Positions 31,849 to 37,292 of a DNA stretch of 37,292 nt are shown in pieces (within the stretch, counting starts at the first letter, position 1; every line of letters begins with the position of its first letter). A program made the translations under genes and the position numbers. The notes beneath the pieces were generated by a model. The model did no database searches. It was not told where the DNA came from and worked only from the letters and a program-made list of their open reading frames with translations. The DNA lies in the IMG/VR virus record IMGVR_UViG_3300043449_002497, positions 1-37,292 of that record. One strand, 5' to 3'. This DNA comes from a virus.

Positions 31849-33045
31849 ATGAGCACGAGTCTTAAAATCATTACTTATTTTTACAGTGACAGTCACGGGA
31901 GGCTTGCCAAAGCTAACGCCGACAGCTACAAAAAGTACCTTGCTACCAAGGCCCTTGCTCAACGGGTTATGAAGGATGCTAAGAGTACGCTGGTTGGTAC
32001 TGCAGATGTAGCGTATGATCTTAATCAAGCAATCCGTAACTATCGAAGCAGACACTTCAAGGGTCGGATGGTTAAAGAATACACCTTGACTTTCAAGTAC
32101 AACGGCGAAGATTATACCGCCCGAGGTACCACTGCTAATATTGCAAAACAAAACAAGCGTCAAGTGATTCAAAGTATTCGTCATGATTTCAGGACGCCGC
32201 GCGTAAGACTGCGCGAACATCCAACACGCAACTATGGTTATGTTAGAAGGTCGCTCGTGGGTGGCGTGCATATGGAGCCGGGGTTTTATTCCACGCTGTA
32301 TACTCGCCGACTCTCTCGCCTTGTGTATGAGCCAAAGCATCCCAAGACCACCGAGCATCATGTTGGTATCGAGCTTGAGTTTACTGCGTTGGCAAACCGC
32401 GACACTCTCGGTGCTGCGTTGTTTAATGCTGGTCTTGCCCAGTTTGTTACCCTGAAGGGAGATGGTTCTATTCGGATTGAAAAAGCTAATCACTACGCTC
32501 ATGAGCTTGCAATCTGCGTACCACAATCCAAGGTTGAAGAAGTGGTCGCTGTTGTAACCAAGGTGCTGGCTGCACATTCGGCAAGCGTGAATAAGTCAAC
32601 GGGTATGCATACTCATATCGATGTGCGTAACCGTGATCGAAGCAAGGTCTTTAGTCGGCTGGTGGCAGCGCAAGGTATCTTATACGCCATGCAGCCTAAG
32701 TCGCGGCGTGACAATAATTACTGCAAGCGCACCAAGTCACGCGACTTGTCCACGGCTCGAAACGCTGGTCGCTATCAGGGCGTTAACCCCGAGGCTGCAA
32801 GCAAGTACAACACCATCGAAGTCCGGCTGCACGCCGGAACGGTATCGTTTGACAAAATTGTAAATTGGGTTAAGCTCCTGATTGCAATTGTCGATGGTGA
32901 TTACATCGAGCCGACCCGCGCACCTCGCAAGCTCGACACCTTCTGCGAAGCGTATAAGATCGGAAGCGAACTTCGGTCTTATATCAAGTCTCGAATGGAT
33001 AAGTTCGGATCGGTTGAATCAATTGAAGAAGTTGAGTCTGCTTAA
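31849..33045 (+). CDS. Amidoligase family enzyme (COOH-NH2 ligase)
   Basis: The 398-residue protein has a basic N-terminal region and an amidoligase core (about 168-350). HVGIELEF (171-178), LKGDGSIRI (202-210), HEL (219-220 region), GMHTHIDVR (252-260), RYQGVN (308-313) and TIEVRLHAGT (322-331) match the signature strands of this GCS-like ATP-dependent ligase family. These enzymes join a carboxylate and an amine through an acyl-phosphate. GGGAGGA precedes the ATG. The next gene is a class II glutamine amidotransferase, which could supply ammonia, so amidation of a peptide or peptidoglycan group is the simplest idea; the substrate is unknown. Confidence 0.88.
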   Translation: MSTSLKIITYFYSDSHGRLAKANADSYKKYLATKALAQRVMKDAKSTLVGTADVAYDLNQAIRNYRSRHFKGRMVKEYTLTFKYNGEDYTARGTTANIAKQNKRQVIQSIRHDFRTPRVRLREHPTRNYGYVRRSLVGGVHMEPGFYSTLYTRRLSRLVYEPKHPKTTEHHVGIELEFTALANRDTLGAALFNAGLAQFVTLKGDGSIRIEKANHYAHELAICVPQSKVEEVVAVVTKVLAAHSASVNKSTGMHTHIDVRNRDRSKVFSRLVAAQGILYAMQPKSRRDNNYCKRTKSRDLSTARNAGRYQGVNPEAASKYNTIEVRLHAGTVSFDKIVNWVKLLIAIVDGDYIEPTRAPRKLDTFCEAYKIGSELRSYIKSRMDKFGSVESIEEVESA

Positions 33046-33068
33046 CAATAACCAAAGGAGATAACAAT

Positions 33069-34055
33069 ATGTGTAAGGTAATGATGATGGCTGGTGTAAC
33101 TGCAGAAACCCGCGAGAAAGCGTGGACCTTCGTTAAGGAGATGGCAAAAGAACTAAGCCCCGGCAATCAAGACGGGTGTGGATATTCGGCAATGGCCGCC
33201 GATGGTAGTATCTTCGGTGAGCGGTGGCACCTTAACGCGGAAGCTTTTGTTAACCGCGAACTCACTCCACCAATCAGTGACTTCGAGGGCGGTTTGCTTG
33301 AGCAATACCTTGGAGCAATCAAGCGCAAGCAAACTCCTGTTAAGTACTCCAAGTTCGGCTCGCTTCAATTCGATTCGATGACTGCCATCACACTGCACAC
33401 TAGGTTTGCAACGAGCGGCAAAGAGTTTGTTAACACTCATCCGTTTGTTGTCGGTTCAACGTCTCTTATTCACAACGGGGTTATCAGCAATGCATCTCAG
33501 CTTGAGATCAAACAATCGACCTGCGACTCTGAGGCAATCTTGAATCTTTATGTCAAGCACAAGGTGGCCGATGGCATTAAGTCAATTCAACGAGTAGCTG
33601 ACAAGTTGCAAGGTTACTATGCTTGCGGTGTGTTTGCGCAGTCTAAGGCACACGGCGCAATCTTGGATATCTTCAAGTGTGATGCAGCAAACCTGCAAGC
33701 CGCCTATGTCAAGGAGCTTAGGACGCTCGTATTCTCCACGAACATCAATGATATTAAGTCGGTTTGTACTCGTCTCGGGTTTACGGTTGTTCACGACTTT
33801 ATCTTTGACAACGACACGCTGTTGCGCCTTGATGCAATTGACGGTAGTGTGATTGATTCTGTTAAGTTTGTTTCAACTCAACCAGTCAGCATCACGAGTT
33901 TCAACAAAGGCAAGCACAAGAAAAATCGCAGCTTGCCGAGCCAACCGGTCAGTGCTAAAAGTCCTGTAATGCGCAGCTGGAAAGCGGAAGAAATTGAAGT
34001 TGAACATAACGACTGGTTGTATCAAGGTGACTGGTACGAAAAGCGTAAGAAGTAG
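33069..34055 (+). CDS. Class II glutamine amidotransferase (Ntn hydrolase)
   Basis: The protein begins MCKVMMMAG, placing the catalytic Cys at residue 2, to be exposed after Met removal. Further class II motifs are GCGYSAM, LHTRFATSG (about 108-116), THPF, LIHNGVISN (oxyanion Asn-Gly, about 133-141) and CDSEAIL (about 151-157). The domain hydrolyses glutamine to release ammonia for a partner synthetase. No synthetase domain is fused: the 328 residues end in a basic Ser/Lys-rich tail. It lies 23 bases after the amidoligase, with AAAGGAGA before the ATG, so the two are one operon and probably one pathway. Confidence 0.9.
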   Translation: MCKVMMMAGVTAETREKAWTFVKEMAKELSPGNQDGCGYSAMAADGSIFGERWHLNAEAFVNRELTPPISDFEGGLLEQYLGAIKRKQTPVKYSKFGSLQFDSMTAITLHTRFATSGKEFVNTHPFVVGSTSLIHNGVISNASQLEIKQSTCDSEAILNLYVKHKVADGIKSIQRVADKLQGYYACGVFAQSKAHGAILDIFKCDAANLQAAYVKELRTLVFSTNINDIKSVCTRLGFTVVHDFIFDNDTLLRLDAIDGSVIDSVKFVSTQPVSITSFNKGKHKKNRSLPSQPVSAKSPVMRSWKAEEIEVEHNDWLYQGDWYEKRKK

Positions 34056-34105
34056 GTCGAATAGTCCCGCGCGATTGAAACAAAAATTTTAGGGGAGAGT
34101 TTATT

Positions 34106-34297
34106 ATGAATAAACTTGTCAAGCTGATTCGTGATGTAGCAGAACAAGCTAATGCTTTGGCCGAGGAAACCGGCAATGACGAACTAAGTGGAAATGCAGC
34201 GTATTTGCTCGCCGTAATTGACTTAGATTACGGAAGTTTCGACAAGGTTGATGAAACTCTTATGTCTTTGGCAGAAAGATTACAAACCCTAAAGTAA
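34106..34297 (+). CDS. Small acidic helical protein, 63 aa
   Basis: Two helices are likely (MNKLVKLIRDVAEQANALAEE; SFDKVDETLMSLAERLQTL). It has AGGGGAGAG before the ATG. No motif is recognised. It follows the amidotransferase by 50 bases and may be cotranscribed. Confidence 0.68.
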   Translation: MNKLVKLIRDVAEQANALAEETGNDELSGNAAYLLAVIDLDYGSFDKVDETLMSLAERLQTLK

Positions 34298-34322
34298 AAC
34301 TTTCGTTGAATAGGAGAAAAAA

Positions 34323-34544
34323 ATGAAATATCACTGGAATCCTAAAAATCCTACTGCACCAAAAAAAGGCTCTCCTGATTTTTCTGGTAAATGGGAAATT
34401 TACGATACCGTATTAGACAAGGAGTTGTATTCGGGTAATTTTGTAAGCTGTTTGGATTGGTTAGAAGAATCAGGAGTTAGTTACTTTATAAATTATAAAA
34501 CTAAAACTTTTTATCTCAACGAAAACGCATACGAAGGGGAATAA
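34323..34544 (+). CDS. Hypothetical protein, 73 aa
   Basis: A Lys/Tyr/Trp-rich product starting MKYHWNPKNPTAPKKGSPDF, with ELYSGNFVSCLDWLEESGV in the middle. TAGGAG precedes the ATG. The gene is more AT-rich than the enzyme genes upstream. No family is recognised. Confidence 0.68.
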   Translation: MKYHWNPKNPTAPKKGSPDFSGKWEIYDTVLDKELYSGNFVSCLDWLEESGVSYFINYKTKTFYLNENAYEGE

Positions 34545-34563
34545 CTTTAAGAGGTTAAAGAAA

Positions 34564-34689
34564 ATGCTAAAGCAATGCGTTGAATGTGGCACTGAAACAG
34601 ACGACAGTTTAATTATGGACACTGACATATTCGGAAACATTGTTCTAATTTGTGGACCGTGTTTTCGTGAGCAAAACTGGGAGGAGTGA
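34564..34689 (+). CDS. Tiny zinc-ribbon protein, 41 aa
   Basis: The product begins MLKQCVECGTETDD and contains ICGPCF, so two C-x2-C pairs make a compact zinc site. AAGAGG lies upstream, and the TGA is directly followed by the ATG of the next gene. It is a real gene by ribosome site and coupling; the function is unknown. Confidence 0.68.
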   Translation: MLKQCVECGTETDDSLIMDTDIFGNIVLICGPCFREQNWEE

Positions 34690-35121
34690 ATGAATAATGT
34701 AACCGAACGAGTCTATATCTTTGGGGTCTTTAACTCTAAGCGTAACGCGGCTGCTAACCTTGCGGCACACAAAGAAACGATCGACTCTCTTAAATCTAAA
34801 TACTATACCCCAACCGAGGTCACGCAAAGATATAACGGAATTGACGAGACTTTGATTATGCTTTATGGTACTAACCTAACGCAGCCGGTGATTGACGAGA
34901 TTGCAAAAAACAACTTCCAAGAAAGCTACCTTGTAGTATATCACGATGGGGTGGCGGAGCTTATCTGTTCGGATAAAACCAGTAAAATTATGGGCGACTT
35001 TATTTCCGTGAGTGAATCGGAAGCTAAAGCAAAAGATGGGTACTGCAAAATCGGCAATCAGTATTTTATTATTGATGAGTGTTATTCAGGCAACGCCATT
35101 CCAAAAGAGCTAAAAAAATGA
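34690..35121 (+). CDS. Hypothetical protein, 143 aa (loosely DUF3293-like)
   Basis: An alpha/beta protein: VYIFGVFNSKRNAAANLAAH, YNGIDETLIMLYGTN, ESYLVVYHDGVAELI and YCKIGNQYFIID. The N-x-x-R-N-A-A-N start and the G-x-x-E and Q/E-S-YL segments recall DUF3293-type proteins, a tentative match from memory. The start codon abuts the preceding stop, with GGAGGAG 4 bases upstream. Confidence 0.65.
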   Translation: MNNVTERVYIFGVFNSKRNAAANLAAHKETIDSLKSKYYTPTEVTQRYNGIDETLIMLYGTNLTQPVIDEIAKNNFQESYLVVYHDGVAELICSDKTSKIMGDFISVSESEAKAKDGYCKIGNQYFIIDECYSGNAIPKELKK

Positions 35122-35435
35122 ACAAAAGAAAAATACTAATAAGCAAAAATTACGCAGAAAAAATTCAGTCGGTTTTAAATCGCGGCGTTCCCGATAGTTC
35201 GGACCAAGACCACTGTTTTACGGTTGAGTTTGAAAACAAGTACCAAGCCGACATTAAATTTGTCAACAATAACGGTCCGTATGTTGACGCCGTTTTGTTT
35301 GACGAAAACGGATACGAACTTTGTGTAATAAACCCGGTTAGTTACTCTTTGGTCGGCGAGTACGAATTTGAGCACAACAATGAAGTTTACCGCGTCGAAG
35401 TTACGGCGGTATCGTCAGACGCAAATAATTTGTAA
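35118..35435 (+). CDS. Hypothetical protein, 105 aa
   Basis: The ATG at 35118 overlaps the upstream stop (ATGA) and is preferred to an in-frame upstream start. The sequence MNKRKILISKNYAEKIQSVL leads into a beta-rich body (HCFTVEFENKYQADIKFVNN; YRVEVTAVSSD). No motif is recognised. Confidence 0.66.
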   Translation: MNKRKILISKNYAEKIQSVLNRGVPDSSDQDHCFTVEFENKYQADIKFVNNNGPYVDAVLFDENGYELCVINPVSYSLVGEYEFEHNNEVYRVEVTAVSSDANNL

Positions 35436-35536
35436 GCTATGGACTTGTTTATTATCAAAAAGGAGACAGCGATACCGACGGACCTCTAATTGAAATTAAA
35501 GTAGTGACTGAAACTAACTGCTTCCCGTGGAAGTAA
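35429..35536 (+). pseudogene. Start-less open frame, possible gene remnant
   Basis: A frame one base back from the 105-aa gene reads YGLVYYQKGDSDTDGPLIEI and continues to a TAA at 35534. It looks protein-like but has no start codon. It may be the remains of a gene tail or a frameshifted extension of the neighbour; chance is also possible at this length. Confidence 0.3.
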
Positions 35537-35560
35537 CATTAAACAAACAAGGAGAACACA

Positions 35561-36289
35561 ATGAATATCACCACTCTCGACACTAAGCACTCATCGCGCA
35601 GCGAACGCTACAAAGTTGTACCAACCAAGCTAATCGCAACCAAGTTTAAGGAGCTTGGATTTGTGGTTGACTCTTATCAGGAGGCGCGTGTCCGTAAGGA
35701 TACCACGCGGATCGGACACCAGAAGCACCTTGTTCGCCTCTCTCACCCCGAGCTTCTGTCAACTGATCATAACGACGTGAAGCTGCAGCTTCTCGTAACT
35801 AACGCCCATGATGGGTCAAGTAGTTTTAAGATGCAGCTTGGGTTCTTTCGTTTCGTTTGCTCAAATGGTCTGATTGTTGGTGAGACTTTTGAAACCATCA
35901 AGCTGCGCCATAGCGGTACGATTCTTGAAGAAGTTGATTCAGCAATCGAACGCATTGTGGCTCAAACTAAAAAGCTCGATGCTGCAATCACCGCACTCAA
36001 GCAGAAGAAGCTTGACGAAGCACAAGTGCGGTCATTCATTGAGGAGGCAGTAAAGCTGCGCGGCAAGTCGGTGTCTGATGTTACGGTGTCGGCACGCCGC
36101 CCGGAAGACGAAGACTTCTCTAACCTGTTCCAACTTTATAACGCGGTACAGGAGAGTCTTGTGAACGGTGGTGACGAATACACCAACGCACTCGGTCGCC
36201 GCAGGGTGATGCGTCGTGTTAGTAACATCACCAAGTTGACGCAGCTTAATGAACAGCTGTTTGACCTTGCAATGAAGTACGCCGCATGA
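35561..36289 (+). CDS. DUF932-family protein
   Basis: The 242-residue protein has the family's features: RYKVVPTKLIATKFKELGF, a HLVRLSHPE strand, TNAHDGSSSFKMQLGFFRF followed by VCSNGLIVGE, then LRHSG and a helical C-terminal region. This family is frequent on phages and plasmids; its biochemical role is not established. CAAGGAG precedes the ATG. The amidoligase operon upstream and tiny overlapping genes downstream share its GC content and codon style. Confidence 0.85.
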   Translation: MNITTLDTKHSSRSERYKVVPTKLIATKFKELGFVVDSYQEARVRKDTTRIGHQKHLVRLSHPELLSTDHNDVKLQLLVTNAHDGSSSFKMQLGFFRFVCSNGLIVGETFETIKLRHSGTILEEVDSAIERIVAQTKKLDAAITALKQKKLDEAQVRSFIEEAVKLRGKSVSDVTVSARRPEDEDFSNLFQLYNAVQESLVNGGDEYTNALGRRRVMRRVSNITKLTQLNEQLFDLAMKYAA

Positions 36290-36429
36290 ATAGGTATGCA
36301 GTAAGTAACGAAGAGGAGACAGTAACAATTCACGTTTGGGCGTTCGATGAAGATGACGCTGTTCATAAAGTTGAACGACTAACTGATTCAGATCAATTTA
36401 GGAGGGTAAAGAAATGTCCCACGTCTTAG
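36286..36429 (+). CDS. Small protein, 47 aa
   Basis: The ATG overlaps the DUF932 stop (ATGA). The product, MNRYAVSNEEETVTIHVWAF and an acidic/basic helical tail, has no recognised motif. Its end overlaps the next gene by 16 bases, supporting a compact operon. Confidence 0.58.
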   Translation: MNRYAVSNEEETVTIHVWAFDEDDAVHKVERLTDSDQFRRVKKCPTS

Positions 36430-36593
36430 CTCTTTCAATTATAGCTGGGTGGTATTTTGCTTTGACGACAGAGCTTGGAAAGAAGATATTGTTCATATGT
36501 TCTGAAGTTCTGGGTATCATTATCTTTCTTTCGGTTATGTTGATTTCCGTGCTATGGTCGGCACTAATTCTAGTAGGAGCAATTCATGGTTAA
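36414..36593 (+). CDS. Small membrane protein, 59 aa
   Basis: A perfect AGGAGG site lies 7 bases before the ATG. Two hydrophobic segments are visible (VLALSIIAGWYFALT and ILFICSEVLGIIIFLSVMLI, running to VGAIHG). It overlaps both neighbours. The function is unknown. Confidence 0.66.
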   Translation: MSHVLALSIIAGWYFALTTELGKKILFICSEVLGIIIFLSVMLISVLWSALILVGAIHG

Positions 36594-36834
36594 AACATTT
36601 TCCGTCAGGCTAGAGAATGGAAAAGAGTTTGCGGCACAAGCTAATTACGAAACCACCTTTGAGGAAGGTCAGTTTGGGTGTTGGGTGGAATTGATGCACG
36701 TGGTACCTATTCAGGGCGAGGAAGCGTTGACTGAGCAGGTGCTTGATGAAATTGAATCGGTCGTTGCTTATATGATTCTGGATGATCACGAAACTCTAAA
36801 GGCATATGACGAAAGGGAAAATTATCCGTGTTAA
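36586..36834 (+). CDS. Hypothetical acidic protein, 82 aa
   Basis: The product MVKTFSVRLENGKEFAAQ is followed by FGCWVELMHVVPIQGEEALT and an acidic helix. TAGGAG precedes the ATG, which lies inside the end of the membrane-protein gene. No family is recognised. Confidence 0.68.
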   Translation: MVKTFSVRLENGKEFAAQANYETTFEEGQFGCWVELMHVVPIQGEEALTEQVLDEIESVVAYMILDDHETLKAYDERENYPC

Positions 36835-36974
36835 TTACAGCAAGTCTTTTGTCCTTGATTGGGCTGTTTACAACTACGATTGGTAGAATCTTGCTTGTTT
36901 TTGTTTTGAGTATTTTAACGACAACCCTGATTGGACCTTTTCTTATGATTTTGTTCATTGCTTATTGGAGGTAA
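36828..36974 (+). CDS. Small hydrophobic membrane protein, 48 aa
   Basis: A GTG at 36828 overlaps the previous stop by 7 bases. Nearly the entire product is hydrophobic (LITASLLSLIGLFTTTIG; ILLVFVLSILTTTLIGPFLM), giving two membrane spans. The ribosome site is weak (AAGGG at a long distance), so the call is moderate. Confidence 0.5.
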   Translation: MLITASLLSLIGLFTTTIGRILLVFVLSILTTTLIGPFLMILFIAYWR

Positions 36975-36979
36975 GACCT

Positions 36980-37207
36980 TTGATTAGAACTAGATTTGTG
37001 CATGAAGTTTATGGAGAGCAAGTCAAAGTTGTTGCAATTGCAAAAGATGTTGATGCTTATGGTGCAATCGGACTAAAGCTTAAGTTTGTTGACGATAATA
37101 ACGAACCAATCGAAGTTCCTCTTGATCCTAATATGTTTGAGGAAATTGAGGAGGCAGCAGGAGAGCATTTGTACGAAAAGAAATATGCAAAGGAGCTTGA
37201 TTTCTAA
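36980..37207 (+). CDS. Hypothetical protein, 75 aa
   Basis: TTG at 36980 is taken as the start because GGAGG lies 8 bases upstream; another TTG at 36965 in the same frame lacks this. The product begins LIRTRFVHEVYGEQVKVVAI and has an acidic C-terminal helix. No family is recognised. Confidence 0.62.
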   Translation: MIRTRFVHEVYGEQVKVVAIAKDVDAYGAIGLKLKFVDDNNEPIEVPLDPNMFEEIEEAAGEHLYEKKYAKELDF

Positions 37208-37292
37208 TGAAGCTAATAAAGACTAAGTGGCCTCAAGAATACGTGTGGCTTTATGGTCCCGGAAGTTCTACTCAAAAATTTTGCAGCGGCAT
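37207..37292 (+). CDS. Start of a further early gene (truncated by window end)
   Basis: The ATG shares a base with the previous stop (TAATG). The visible residues are MKLIKTKWPQEYVWLYGPGS and a few more. Too little remains to identify it. Confidence 0.5.
   Translation, partial: MKLIKTKWPQEYVWLYGPGSSTQKFCSG

Noticed and set aside
31708-32577. 289-codon minus-strand frame opposite the amidoligase gene
   Set aside because: The opposing frame has all amidoligase motifs and a strong ribosome site; the minus-strand product has no recognisable features or start signal.

Overview
The window is part of the genome of a tailed double-stranded DNA bacteriophage. The evidence is one head-and-packaging gene set in order (candidate small terminase, large terminase, P22-type portal, scaffold, major capsid protein), several collagen-like or coiled-coil tail-fibre genes, a peptidoglycan peptidase, and an arm of very small, tightly overlapping early-type genes. 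The host cannot be read from the sequence. The portal type and the internal 'polyvalent' proteins fit a podovirus-like particle, but that is inference.

Layout. Positions 1-29169 are almost entirely minus-strand late genes. Read in transcription order from the right they are: a block of unknown and accessory genes (29169-25638) with a small membrane-anchored zinc peptidase and an alliinase-like PLP enzyme; packaging genes (24980-22808); portal (22806-20731); small structural proteins and fibres (20668-11819); a run of small basic or internal proteins with a lytic transglycosylase-like and a Dps-like protein (11738-8604); two polyvalent proteins (8604-5651); scaffold, a free-standing HNH gene, a small capsid-associated protein, the major capsid gene and two tail proteins (5556-1). 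An M15-type endolysin is the only plus-strand gene in this arm. Positions 29170-30610 form a 1.4 kb stretch without credible genes. It holds a cluster of TGTGTCA repeats and a strikingly GC-rich, hairpin-dense segment. Positions 30611-37292 are plus-strand early-type genes.

Main points. (1) The major capsid gene is split by an 805-nt group I intron carrying a GIY-YIG homing endonuclease; the guide pairing, P10, P3-P8 and both splice-site bases can be read directly. (2) The GC-rich segment at about 29935-30456 looks like a large structured RNA of no class I recognise. (3) A 12-bp element, TTAACAACTATA, recurs upstream of at least eight late transcription units, including a back-to-back pair at the only strand switch of the late arm; it looks like a dedicated phage promoter. 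(4) The early arm encodes an amidoligase followed by a class II glutamine amidotransferase, a plausible two-enzyme amide-bond-forming system. (5) The late arm carries an ADP-ribosyltransferase-like protein, a zincin-like internal protein and a Dps-like protein, which would be candidates for delivery with the DNA.
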